Notes: generated from the letters alone by a model not told the origin. Counted from the stretch's first letter, positions 5,254-13,643 are shown. The stretch is DNA of 17,068 bases from JAULUH01 sp032111745 (GCA_032111745.1 JAULUH010000519.1:1-17068), one strand, 5' to 3'. Numbers and translations are program-made.

Positions 5254-8200
5254 ATGTCCCGTCCCTTGCGCGACTCCGAGTACATCTTCGGCCTGCATGA
5301 CCCTGGCGGTGAACACATCATGCTGGCCAGCAACCGGCCTGGCTGGGTTCTATTCACCGAGAAGGTCGGCCGGAATCCCAACGACCGCAACGGCAAGAGC
5401 TACCTGCCCTGGGCCGATCGCGGCCTGGGAGTCATGGCTCGCCTTAACCACGGCTACGAGCCCGAAGGCACCATCCCCCTCAGCCGGCACTACCAGGACT
5501 TCGCCCGGCGCTGTGCCAACTACGTCGCCGCCAGCACCGGCTGCCATCACTGGATCATTGGCAATGAGATGAATTTCGTCGTCGAGCGGCCCACCCTGCA
5601 GGGGGGCCGCCGCCCGAAACCCCAGCCGGCCACACCACCTTTGAGCCCAGACGAACCCCCTCCCTCCTCCCGCGAGCGGCCAGACCGCTTCAACGTGCTG
5701 CATCCGGATGCTGAACCGCCGCAGTCTCGCTCCACGGACGAGCGGGAGGTGATCACCCCGCAGCTCTATGCCCGCTGCTACCGGCTGTGTCGCGAGGCCA
5801 TCCGCGGGCTCCCCGGCCATGCGAACGACCTGGTCCTGGTCGGTGCCGTAGCCCCATGGAACAACCAGACCCAGTATGAGGGCAATGCCAACGGCGACTG
5901 GGTCCAGTATTTTGTCGATATCCTCAAGCTACTGGGCCCTGATGCCTGCGATGGCTTCACCCTGCACACCTACACCCACGGCGATGATCCCAACCTCATC
6001 TTCCGCCAGGACAGGCTCGATCCCCCGTTCCATAACTACCACTATCACTTCCTGGCCTACCGCGACTTTCTTAACGCCGTGCCGGCCAACATGCGGCACC
6101 TGCCGGCCTATATCACCGAGACCGACCAGGACGTGGCCTGGCGCAACGAGAATCGAGGCTGGGTGCAGCGCGCTTATGGCGAGATCGATTGGTGGAACAG
6201 CCAGCCTGGCTACCAGCAGATCCGAGCCCTCATTCTCTATCGCTGGCCGAAACATGATAAGTGGTACATCGAGGGCAAAGAAGGCGTGATCGACGACTTC
6301 CGCCAGGCCATGAAACAGGAATATCGCTGGCGGGAGATGGTGAAGCCCCCCGTGCAACGGCCACCTTATCGGGCTGTGTTCCTGGAGGGGGGCGGCCTGA
6401 AGACAGCCGACGTTGGCCAGATCCTCACCACCAGCTTCAAGCTGCGTAATGACGGCTCCCGCACCTGGCCCAAGGCCGGCCCCAATCCGGTGCGCATTGG
6501 CTTCCACTGGGAAAGCAACACCGGCCAGCCGCTGGCGGTGCCGGCCAAGAACGATTTCCGCACCAGCCTGCCCAACGACGTCCCCCCAGGGGCCACGGTC
6601 CTGGTCGAGGGCGTTCGGGTGGGCGTGCCCGACCAGCCAGGCGCCATGCGCCTGCGCTGGGACCTGGTCGAGGAGGGCATTACCTGGTTCAGTGACCAAG
6701 ACAGTGCCGAAAAAATCGAGACCGTCCTGGTCAAGGCCGTGGCTCCACCCAGTGAGGTGCTCATTCCGGAGACCGGCAAGCGGGTCAAAGGGCCGTTTCT
6801 GGAGTGGTACCGCCGGTACGGCCTGGACGTCACCGGCTATCCTCACGGTGAGCAGTTTCTCGACCCTGCCACCGGCCTCCAGACTCAGATCTTTCAGCGG
6901 GTGATCATGGAGGAGTTTGAGCCAGGGCGTATCCGCCTGCGCCTGGCCGGACAGGACCTGGCGCAGGCTCACCAGCAGATTCGCCAGGCCGAGGAGGATA
7001 TCCGGCGCCTCACGACGGAGGCGCAGCGGTTGGCCGCCACCATCGCCAGCCTGCAACAGCAGCTGCGCGACCGGCCACCGGGCGGGGAAGGGTCTACCGC
7101 CGAGCGCATCGCGCCTCCCGAGGTGGTGGATATCGCCACCCAATTGCCCCGGGACGGGACCGGATTCGCCCGCCGGCAGCCCAGCGCCATCCGTACCCTC
7201 GTCATCAACCACACCGGCGGCGCCGCCGACATCCCGGTTGAGACCATCGCCGGCTACCACCGCCAGCGCGGCTATCCCGGTATCGCTTACCACTACCTGG
7301 TGGCTCCGGATGGTACCATCTTCCAGACCAACCCCTGGACCGATACGGTGAGCGATCGCGGTTACCTGGGCGAGGGCCTCAACCTTGCTCTCGCCGGTAA
7401 GTTCGACGAAATAGCGCCGGGCGAGACCCAGCTCAAGGCGGCCGCACACCTCTGTGCCTGGCTGCTGCAGGAGCTCACACTCACTCCCGATGCCATCCGC
7501 GGGGTAAGCGAACTCGCTGCCTCCGGCTCGCCTGGCTGGCAGTGGCTCCACGGCCAGCAGTATAAGACCACCCTGCTGGCTGCCGTGGCTGCTGTGCCCA
7601 CCGTGCCCACGCCGGTGGGCGACGCTGAAGCCGATCAGCTGCGGGCCATGGTCGCCGATCTGCAATCCCAGCTCTCCTCCCGCAAGGAGCAGCTGGCGAC
7701 CCTCCAGGCCGAGGTCACCAGGCTGCGCCAGGAGCTCCAGGATCGTGCCCAGCGCATCGAGGACCTGGATGGCCAGGTCACCCGGCTGGCCGCCCAGGTG
7801 GCCACCCAGCAGGCCGAGATCGCCCGCCTGAAGGACCAGCTGGCTCGACCACAGCCCACGCCGCCAGGACCAGTGCAGGTGTCACAACCTGCCATCCACG
7901 ACGTGGTGGATCAGCTGCCTCGCCATCCGACTCTGCGCTACAGCCAGCGCCGCCGCGACAAGATTACCCATCTCTGTATTCACCACAGCGCCACTCCAGC
8001 CACCATCTCCCTGGAGCGCATCGCTGAGTACCATACACAGGCCGATCCCAGCCGCAAGAAGGACCCATGGCCGGGCATCGGCTATCATTTCTACGTGAAG
8101 CCGGACGGGACCATCTACCAAACTAACCGCGAGGAGACGGTCTCCTATCACGTGGCCATGAACAACAACTACACCGTCGGCATCTGCGTGGGCGGCGATT

Positions 8201-8739
8201 TTACCCGCGCGGTGCCCACCCAGCAGCAGGTGGACGGCGCCGCTCATCTGGTGGCCTGGCTGATGCAGGAGCTCAAAATCCCCGAGGCCAATATCAAGGG
8301 GCATAAAGAGTTCCCGCAGAACGACACCAGCTGCCCCGGGGTGCAGTGGCTGGACGGCCAGCGTTGGAAGGACACGTTGTTGGCAGGTGTGCGCGCCAGG
8401 CAGTCACAGCCCGGAACCGGCCAGGCCTTGAAAAGCCTCTTTCACTATGTGCTCTTCTGGCAGAAGCCGGACGCCTGGGCCAGGGAGGACTGGTACGCCG
8501 CTGAAAAGTATGTGGAGCGGTTCCGTCCCACCATGGGCTTCTCGGTGGACGATGCCAGGAACGCCCAGCACGTTACCATCGTTGGCGGCGTGGCCGGCGT
8601 CTCCTATGAGGGCGAGGAGCTGCTCAGGGCGGCCGGTTGCCAGGTCGAGCGCCTCGCTGGAGCTGATTTCGCTCAGACCAAGCGCATGCTGGATGACCTG
8701 GCGCAAAGTGGTCAGCGCTTCCTGAGCCGGGCCGGGTGA
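5254..8739 (+). CDS. Multidomain protein: GH-like barrel, Ig/NBR1-like domain, tandem amidase/PGRP domains
   Basis: 1161 residues. Residues 1-362 look like a clan-A glycoside hydrolase barrel with candidate acid/base Glu105 in GNEMN and nucleophile Glu289 in YITETD. Residues about 370-495 resemble an Ig-like NBR1-type domain (SFKLRNDGSRTW). Residues about 500-568 hold a GYPHGEQFLDP...QIFQRVIMEEF module. Two coiled coils (about 570-608 and 790-870) precede two amidase_2/PGRP-type domains (about 620-780 and 880-1050). The second has the zinc ligands His910, His1017 and Cys1027 by analogy with T7 lysozyme. The first keeps His653 but has Ser/Glu752-753 and Ser759 where the other ligands should be. 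A C-terminal region (1058-1161) is unassigned. There is no signal peptide or membrane segment, which is odd for a cell-wall enzyme. Starts at 5254 by ribosome binding site and promoter. Catalytic roles are inferred. Confidence 0.85.
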   Translation: MSRPLRDSEYIFGLHDPGGEHIMLASNRPGWVLFTEKVGRNPNDRNGKSYLPWADRGLGVMARLNHGYEPEGTIPLSRHYQDFARRCANYVAASTGCHHWIIGNEMNFVVERPTLQGGRRPKPQPATPPLSPDEPPPSSRERPDRFNVLHPDAEPPQSRSTDEREVITPQLYARCYRLCREAIRGLPGHANDLVLVGAVAPWNNQTQYEGNANGDWVQYFVDILKLLGPDACDGFTLHTYTHGDDPNLIFRQDRLDPPFHNYHYHFLAYRDFLNAVPANMRHLPAYITETDQDVAWRNENRGWVQRAYGEIDWWNSQPGYQQIRALILYRWPKHDKWYIEGKEGVIDDFRQAMKQEYRWREMVKPPVQRPPYRAVFLEGGGLKTADVGQILTTSFKLRNDGSRTWPKAGPNPVRIGFHWESNTGQPLAVPAKNDFRTSLPNDVPPGATVLVEGVRVGVPDQPGAMRLRWDLVEEGITWFSDQDSAEKIETVLVKAVAPPSEVLIPETGKRVKGPFLEWYRRYGLDVTGYPHGEQFLDPATGLQTQIFQRVIMEEFEPGRIRLRLAGQDLAQAHQQIRQAEEDIRRLTTEAQRLAATIASLQQQLRDRPPGGEGSTAERIAPPEVVDIATQLPRDGTGFARRQPSAIRTLVINHTGGAADIPVETIAGYHRQRGYPGIAYHYLVAPDGTIFQTNPWTDTVSDRGYLGEGLNLALAGKFDEIAPGETQLKAAAHLCAWLLQELTLTPDAIRGVSELAASGSPGWQWLHGQQYKTTLLAAVAAVPTVPTPVGDAEADQLRAMVADLQSQLSSRKEQLATLQAEVTRLRQELQDRAQRIEDLDGQVTRLAAQVATQQAEIARLKDQLARPQPTPPGPVQVSQPAIHDVVDQLPRHPTLRYSQRRRDKITHLCIHHSATPATISLERIAEYHTQADPSRKKDPWPGIGYHFYVKPDGTIYQTNREETVSYHVAMNNNYTVGICVGGDFTRAVPTQQQVDGAAHLVAWLMQELKIPEANIKGHKEFPQNDTSCPGVQWLDGQRWKDTLLAGVRARQSQPGTGQALKSLFHYVLFWQKPDAWAREDWYAAEKYVERFRPTMGFSVDDARNAQHVTIVGGVAGVSYEGEELLRAAGCQVERLAGADFAQTKRMLDDLAQSGQRFLSRAG

Positions 8740-8750
8740 CGAGGCCTTGA

Positions 8751-9494
8751 TTGAACGTCGATAGCGCACCCTACCAGGTCAGGCTGCCGCTTTTTGAGGG
8801 CCCCCTGGATCTGCTTCTCCATCTCATTGAGCGACAAGAACTTAACATAACTACGATTTCGCTGGCCAGCGTCACCGGCCAGTTCATCGCTTACCTGGAG
8901 TCTATGCGCGATGTGCCAGCTGGGGTGATCGCAGATTTCCTCGTTGTGGCGGCCAGGCTCCTGCTCATCAAGTCGCGCCTCCTGCTCCCCAAGCCTCCCG
9001 CGCTGGAAGACGATGAGGAAGAGGACCCTGGAGAGGCCCTGGTACGGCGCCTGCGAGAGTACAAACGTTTCAAACAGGCCGCCCAATATCTGCGGGGACT
9101 CGAACAGTCCCGCCAGCATTCCTTTCTGCGTGTGGCGCCTCCGCCCATCCTGGAGGCCCGGCTCGACCTGGCCGGGGTATCGTTGCACGACCTGCTGTCT
9201 GCCTTGAGCCAGGCCCTGGCTGCCGATCCCGATCTGGCCTCGGCAGACCCCCTGGTTTCCCCGCGCAAGGTCACCGTGCACGAGAAGATCGAGCTCATCG
9301 CCAACCTGTTGCGCCAGAGCAAGACGGTCCCCTTCTCCGAAGTACTGACGGCCGCTGGCACGCGCGTCGAGGTGGTGGTGAGCCTGTGGGCTGTCCTGGA
9401 GATGATCAAGCGCGGCCGGGTGCAGGCGCAACAGAACGAGCTGTTCGGAGAGATTATGCTGTACGAGCCGGCGCTATCCGAGCCGCAGGCCTAG
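8751..9494 (+). CDS. scpA: Segregation and condensation protein A
   Basis: 247 residues, the usual length for ScpA, the kleisin subunit that bridges SMC heads and recruits ScpB for chromosome compaction and segregation. The N-terminal FEGPLDLLLHLIERQELNITTISLASVTGQF and the LLIKSRLLLP helix are family hallmarks. An acidic linker (EDDEEEDPGE) follows, and a C-terminal winged helix (VPFSEVLTAA...VVVSLWAVLEMIKRGRVQAQQNELFGEI) would bind the SMC head. The start is a TTG with GAGG 6 nt upstream. It lies 11 nt after the large fusion gene and 3 nt before the TPR gene, so the three are probably cotranscribed. scpB, often the next gene, is not here. Confidence 0.93.
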   Translation: MNVDSAPYQVRLPLFEGPLDLLLHLIERQELNITTISLASVTGQFIAYLESMRDVPAGVIADFLVVAARLLLIKSRLLLPKPPALEDDEEEDPGEALVRRLREYKRFKQAAQYLRGLEQSRQHSFLRVAPPPILEARLDLAGVSLHDLLSALSQALAADPDLASADPLVSPRKVTVHEKIELIANLLRQSKTVPFSEVLTAAGTRVEVVVSLWAVLEMIKRGRVQAQQNELFGEIMLYEPALSEPQA

Positions 9495-9497
9495 GCC

Positions 9498-10445
9498 ATG
9501 GCTCGCGCCATTGCCTCCGCTCGTGTGACCCCGGCTGACGAGCTGCGCCAGCTTCTTAGCGCGTCCGAGGACCGCGTGGTTTCTCCGGAGGCCGGTGGCG
9601 GGGTCCCTGAGCTGTTTGCCTGGATGGATGAGATCATCAGGCTGCTGCCGGAGTTGGCCGCAGCTGGGGCAGATGTCAAGGCCGAACAAACCCGCTGGCA
9701 AACACTGCAGGCCCAGGTTCGCCGGCGGGGCGGGCAGCTGTTGCGGGCCTGGCCGCCCCCTGCCACGCTCCCGGAAGTACGTCACACGGTACAGCCGGAC
9801 GCCAGCCATTGGTGGTGGTGGCTGGATCGCGAGGTGGCCGGCCTCAGGCGGCGGCGCCTGGTGCGCAGTACCGCCGTGATCGCCGCCGCGCTGGCCGTTA
9901 TCATCCTGGCCGTTCTCCTGGTCAACCGCCTCTTCCCGGTTGATCCTCAAGTGCGTGAGGTGCAACGCCTGCGCTTTCAGATCGAGCAGGCGCTGGCGAG
10001 CCAGGATTATGCCACCGCATTGGATCGCTTGCAGCAGGCGGTGGCGATCGACCCCACCGATCCCGCCCTGCACGTGCAGCTCGGTGTTGCAGCCGAGACG
10101 CTGGGCCAGTCCGGCCGGGCTGAGACGGCCTGGACCACGGCCCGTGAGCTCTTGGCACAGGACCAGGCGCGATTCGCCCTGCTGCGGGGCCAGGCCTATC
10201 TCGCCTTCGGACGTCTGGACCAGGCCCTCCAGGATGAGCAAGCAGCGGTGGCCCTGGCACCCGACCTGGCCAGCGCCCATTACTTCCTGGGCCTCGCCCA
10301 CGAGATGCTGGGCCAGCGCACCGAAGCTGTGAACGCCTACTCGCGCGCGGCAGAGCTGGCCCGGGACACGGATCCCCAGCTGGTCGTCCTTGCCCGCACC
10401 CGGCTGGCTACCCTGCTCCAGCAACCACCATCAACCGCGCCCTAG
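9498..10445 (+). CDS. Membrane-anchored TPR protein
   Basis: 315 residues. The N-terminal 100 residues are helical and unrecognised. A run of four tryptophans (105-108) and a basic cluster (GLRRRRLVR) precede one membrane segment at about 125-142. The basic residues suggest the N-terminus is cytoplasmic and the C-terminal part outside. From about 155 to 310 at least three tetratricopeptide repeats are visible (DYATALDRLQQAVAIDPTDPALHVQLG, FGRLDQALQDEQAAVALAPDLASAHYFLG, LGQRTEAVNAYSRAAELA), a protein-interaction scaffold. It begins 3 nt after scpA and is likely translationally coupled. Partner and role cannot be read from the sequence. Confidence 0.8.
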   Translation: MARAIASARVTPADELRQLLSASEDRVVSPEAGGGVPELFAWMDEIIRLLPELAAAGADVKAEQTRWQTLQAQVRRRGGQLLRAWPPPATLPEVRHTVQPDASHWWWWLDREVAGLRRRRLVRSTAVIAAALAVIILAVLLVNRLFPVDPQVREVQRLRFQIEQALASQDYATALDRLQQAVAIDPTDPALHVQLGVAAETLGQSGRAETAWTTARELLAQDQARFALLRGQAYLAFGRLDQALQDEQAAVALAPDLASAHYFLGLAHEMLGQRTEAVNAYSRAAELARDTDPQLVVLARTRLATLLQQPPSTAP

Positions 10446-10523
10446 CGCTGCTCTTGTAAGCTGGAGTCGAGGCTTCAGCCGGGTCTTTAGCGCCGTCTTC
10501 AGTTTCTTCTTCCGCTGAATCTG

Positions 10524-10532
10524 TGGTATACT
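10524..10532 (+). promoter_or_regulatory. Extended -10 promoter of the prfA operon
   Basis: TGGTATACT carries a good -10 hexamer (TATACT) with the TGn extension; the -35 region (TTCTTC, 17 nt upstream) is weak. The predicted start lies near 10539, giving a leader of about 60 nt. Confidence 0.5.
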
Positions 10533-10538
10533 GCAACC

Positions 10539-10561
10539 GCGGCTGTTCCCCGAGCAGCCGC
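10539..10561 (+). other. Hairpin at the 5' end of the prfA leader
   Basis: GCGGCTG and CAGCCGC form a 7-bp stem with a 9-nt loop at or near the predicted transcript start. No T run follows, so it is not a terminator; it could stabilise the mRNA 5' end. Confidence 0.4.
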
Positions 10562-10599
10562 TTATTCGTGGGCGAAAGACAGAGCAAGCGCGATAGACT

Positions 10600-11682
10600 A
10601 TGCTGACAAGTTTGGTGAACGTCGAGAAACGCTATGAGGAAATCGGCCAGCTTATGGCCGATCCGCAAGTCCTGGCTGACTACGCGCACGTGGCCGAGCT
10701 CGCGCGCGAGCGCGCCGAGCTTCAGGAGCTGGTGGATACCTACCGCCGTTTCAAATCCGTGGAGCAACAGCTGGCCAATGCCCGCTTCATCCTGGCCGAG
10801 GATGGCCAGGATCCTGAGTTGGCCGAGCTGGCCCGGGAGGAGATTGGCCAGTTGGAGGAGGAATACGCAGCCTTGGAGCACCAGCTTCGCGTGCTGCTTC
10901 TGCCCGCTGATCGCAACGATGATAAGAACGTCATCGTCGAGGTCAGGGCCGGCACGGGCGGGGATGAGGCCGGCCTTTTTGCCGCCGACCTGTACCGCAT
11001 GTACACCCGCTGGGCCGAGGAACATAACTATAAGGTGGACATGCTGAGCTCCAACGAGACCGGCATCGGCGGCCTCAAAGAGGTTATCTTCGCAGTCAAG
11101 GGACGGGGAGCCTATTCCCGCCTGAAGCACGAGAGCGGTGTCCATCGGGTGCAGCGAGTGCCGGTCACCGAGTCCCAGGGCCGTATCCACACCTCCACGG
11201 CTACCGTCGCCGTGCTACCCGAGATGAGTGAGGTCGAGGTGGAGATCAGGCCCGATGAGATCCGTATTGACGTCTTCCGCGCCGGCGGGCCGGGCGGCCA
11301 AAGCGTCAACACCACGGACTCGGCCGTACGGCTAACCCATCTGCCCACCGGGCTCGTAGTCTCCTGTCAAGACGAGAAGTCCCAGCTGCAGAACCGGGCT
11401 CGCGCCCTGCAAATCTTGCGTGCCCGTCTATACGCCATGGAGACCCAGCGCCAGATGGACCAGCAGACCGAAGCCCGCCGCAGCCAGGTGGGCACCGGCG
11501 AGCGCAGCGAGAAGGTCCGTACCTACAACTTCCCGCAGAACCGCGTGACCGACCATCGGGTCGGCCTGACCCTCCATCGCCTCGATAGCGTGTTGGCCGG
11601 AGACCTGGACGAGCTGATCCAGGCCCTGCTGGACGAGGAACAGGCCCAGCGCTTGGCCGAGCTCGGCAAGGACGAGGAGTAG
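10600..11682 (+). CDS. prfA: Peptide chain release factor 1
   Basis: 360 residues, as usual for bacterial RF1, which reads UAA and UAG and releases the nascent chain in the ribosome. The GGQ motif is at 232-234 within RAGGPGGQSVNTTDSAVR. The stop-codon recognition tripeptide is PVT (188-190) in VQRVPVTESQGRIHTS, the PxT form that marks RF1 rather than the SPF of RF2. The VRAGTGGDEAGLFA segment is also conserved. ATG 10600 gives the standard N-terminus (MLTSLVNVEKRYEEI), although the ribosome binding site is weak. It is the first gene of a prfA-prmC-tsaC unit, an order also found in Firmicutes; its own stop codon is TAG, which RF1 reads. Confidence 0.97.
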   Translation: MLTSLVNVEKRYEEIGQLMADPQVLADYAHVAELARERAELQELVDTYRRFKSVEQQLANARFILAEDGQDPELAELAREEIGQLEEEYAALEHQLRVLLLPADRNDDKNVIVEVRAGTGGDEAGLFAADLYRMYTRWAEEHNYKVDMLSSNETGIGGLKEVIFAVKGRGAYSRLKHESGVHRVQRVPVTESQGRIHTSTATVAVLPEMSEVEVEIRPDEIRIDVFRAGGPGGQSVNTTDSAVRLTHLPTGLVVSCQDEKSQLQNRARALQILRARLYAMETQRQMDQQTEARRSQVGTGERSEKVRTYNFPQNRVTDHRVGLTLHRLDSVLAGDLDELIQALLDEEQAQRLAELGKDEE

Positions 11683-11897
11683 TGACCGGCGGTCCGGACG
11701 AACGTCAATCACGGTCGAGGCTGCATCTCACTTCTGGCGACGGTGAGTCGGCACAGGGGGAGGCCACGGAGTCGCTGGGGCGCCCGCCCTCCATGGATCA
11801 GGCCGGTGTGAGCAGCGCATTGAGCAACCTCTGGCAGTCGCCCGATGGCAGGCTGTCGGTGCCAATCTCACCCTTCCAATGGCACCTGGATGAGCAC

Positions 11898-12755
11898 GTG
11901 ACCATCGGACGCGCCCTGGTGGCGGCGACGCAACGCCTGACCAGTGCCGGGCTGGACACCCCTCGCCTGGACAGCGAGGTGCTGCTTGCCCATCTGCTGG
12001 ACCTCGCCCGATCCCAGCTCTACACCCACTCCGATCGTGTTCTCAGCGCCGCCGAGCGCACCGCCTTTGAGGAGTTGATCAAGCGACGCTTTCGCCACGA
12101 GCCTGTGGCCTACCTGGTGGGCATCAAGGCCTTTTATAATCTGGACCTGGCCGTGGACCCTCGGGTGCTGATCCCCCGGCCCGAGACGGAGCTCCTGGTC
12201 GATCTGGCCTTGGACCTGGTAGGCCGGGAGGGAGCCAGGGGCCAACAGCCGGTGCGCATGGCCGACGTCGGCACCGGCAGCGGCGCCATCGCCCTGGCCG
12301 TCGCCGCCCACGCCGCAGCGGTTCAGGTCGTTGCCATCGATATCTCGCCAGCCGCGCTGGCCCTGGCTCAGGAGAATGCCTGTCGCCTGGGCCTCGCCAG
12401 CCGTATCAGCTTTCTCCTTGGTGACCTCTTAACCCCACTGCCAGGGCCTGTGCATCTCATCGTCGCCAACCTGCCCTACATTGCCGAGGCCGAATGGCCA
12501 AGCTTGCAGCCGGATATCGCGGACTTTGAGCCTGCCCTGGCCCTATCGGGCGGTGCCGATGGGCTGGACTTGATCCGGCGCCTGCTGCACCAGGCCCCTG
12601 CCTATCTCCTTCCGGGTGGCGCCATGCTGCTGGAGATCGGCTCCCGCCAGGGCAAGGCCGTGGCCCAGCTGGCCGCGGAGGCCTTTCCCAATGGCTTTGT
12701 CGAGGCCCTGACCGATTACTCCTACCAGGACCGCATCGTGAGAGTGCAAACATGA
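11898..12755 (+). CDS. prmC: Release factor glutamine methyltransferase
   Basis: SAM-dependent enzyme that N5-methylates the GGQ glutamine of release factors. The N-terminal VTIGRALVAATQRLTSAGLDTPRLDSEVLLAHLL is the substrate-binding helical domain. The SAM-binding motif DVGTGSGAIALAVA and the acidic VAIDISPAALALAQ strand follow. The catalytic motif, normally NPPY, reads NLPY here. The GTG at 11898 gives 285 residues, the family norm, and aligns with the common MTI(G)EAL start. The frame remains open back to a GTG at 11682 that overlaps the prfA stop codon; that would add 72 residues with no family resemblance. The gene sits directly after the one for its substrate RF1 and overlaps the next by 4 nt. 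Confidence 0.9.
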   Translation: MTIGRALVAATQRLTSAGLDTPRLDSEVLLAHLLDLARSQLYTHSDRVLSAAERTAFEELIKRRFRHEPVAYLVGIKAFYNLDLAVDPRVLIPRPETELLVDLALDLVGREGARGQQPVRMADVGTGSGAIALAVAAHAAAVQVVAIDISPAALALAQENACRLGLASRISFLLGDLLTPLPGPVHLIVANLPYIAEAEWPSLQPDIADFEPALALSGGADGLDLIRRLLHQAPAYLLPGGAMLLEIGSRQGKAVAQLAAEAFPNGFVEALTDYSYQDRIVRVQT

Positions 12756-13438
12756 GCGGCCAGGATGCGGGCTCCTCCGCTTACCCCGCAGGAACGGCGA
12801 CCTTGCTCTTGCCCGCCGGCACAGCCGCTGCCATCAGTCATGCCCTGGCTGCCCTGCGGCAGGGAGGATTAGTGGCCTTCCCCACGGACACCGTCTATGG
12901 GGTGGGCGCTCGCGCTGGTGATCCTTCTGCCGTAGCTCGGCTGTATACGGCCAAGCTCAGGCCAGCCCAAAAAGCCATTCCGTTGCTGGTGTCTAGCGTT
13001 GATGACCTGCTGCCCAAGCATGGGTGGACCTCTACCGGGCTGCCTCCGGCTGCACAGTGCCTGGCCCGGCACTTCTGGCCGGGCCCCCTGACCCTGGTGG
13101 TGCCAAGGGGTCCTCGAGTCTCCGATGCCGTCGCCGCCAAGGGACATGGTGTGGCGGTGCGCATTCCCGATCATCCCGTGGTGTTGTCGCTGCTGCAGGC
13201 TCTGGCCGAGCCATTGGCCACCACCAGCGCCAACCTCTCGGGCCAGCCCAGCTCCCTTACGGCCGAGGAGGTCATGGTGCAGCTGGTGGGGCGCGTCGAC
13301 CTGGTGCTGGACGGCGGCCCCTGTCCCGGGGGCCAGGCCTCGACCATCGTCGATGTTACCGGACCGTCGCCACAGATCCTGCGCCAGGGCCCGATCACTG
13401 GACAGGCCATTTGGAATGCCCTGGCCGGCCCTGCCTAG
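12752..13438 (+). CDS. L-threonylcarbamoyladenylate synthase (Sua5/YrdC/YwlC family)
   Basis: 228 residues, a single YrdC-type domain without the C-terminal Sua5 extension. It makes threonylcarbamoyl-AMP from threonine, bicarbonate and ATP, the first step of t6A37 synthesis in ANN-decoding tRNAs. Conserved features: GGLVAFPTDTVYGVGA, the KLRPAQKAIPLLV segment (the usual KxRPxxKP), FWPGPLTLVVP, GVAVRIPDH, TTSANLSGQ and STIVDVTG. The ATG overlaps the prmC stop (ATGA), so the two are translationally coupled. The position matches ywlC after prmC in Bacillus. tsaC/ywlC would be an appropriate name. Cytoplasmic. Confidence 0.93.
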   Translation: MSGQDAGSSAYPAGTATLLLPAGTAAAISHALAALRQGGLVAFPTDTVYGVGARAGDPSAVARLYTAKLRPAQKAIPLLVSSVDDLLPKHGWTSTGLPPAAQCLARHFWPGPLTLVVPRGPRVSDAVAAKGHGVAVRIPDHPVVLSLLQALAEPLATTSANLSGQPSSLTAEEVMVQLVGRVDLVLDGGPCPGGQASTIVDVTGPSPQILRQGPITGQAIWNALAGPA

Positions 13439-13493
13439 GCAACAATCAGGGCTTCCCAAAAGCTCCACCTGTTCCCTTCCTGTGTCTCGTCTT

Positions 13494-13521
13494 GTCCGTG
13501 TCGTCCGTGTCTGTCCGTGTT
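13494..13521 (+). repeat. Three tandem copies of a 9-nt GTCCGTGTC unit
   Basis: GTCCGTGTC at 13494-13502 and 13503-13511, then GTCCGTGTT at 13513-13521 after one extra T. It sits in the 205-nt gap between the tsaC-like gene and trmFO, which otherwise holds no gene. Confidence 0.7.
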
Positions 13522-13589
13522 TTCGGTCCGGCGTCTGTGATCTGGCCCGCCTGGTCATAGCCCTGCGCCGTGAATTCTGAGAAGTCCTG

Positions 13590-13619
13590 AGGCAACGGCT
13601 TGCTCGTTTGCCTGTTATT
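13590..13619 (+). terminator. Weak possible terminator before trmFO
   Basis: AGGCAA (13590-13595) and TTGCCT (13608-13613) pair, followed by GTTATT. The stem is short and the T tract poor. It would end the prfA-prmC-tsaC unit; trmFO may instead be reached by read-through. Confidence 0.3.
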
Positions 13620-13643
13620 CGCGTAGTGGTTTGAGATAGAATC

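Noticed and set aside
5929..7665. A 578-codon open frame on the minus strand opposite the large fusion gene
   Set aside because: It is an antisense shadow caused by GC-rich codon third positions; composition is irregular, no family motif is visible, and the plus-strand protein has clear domains.
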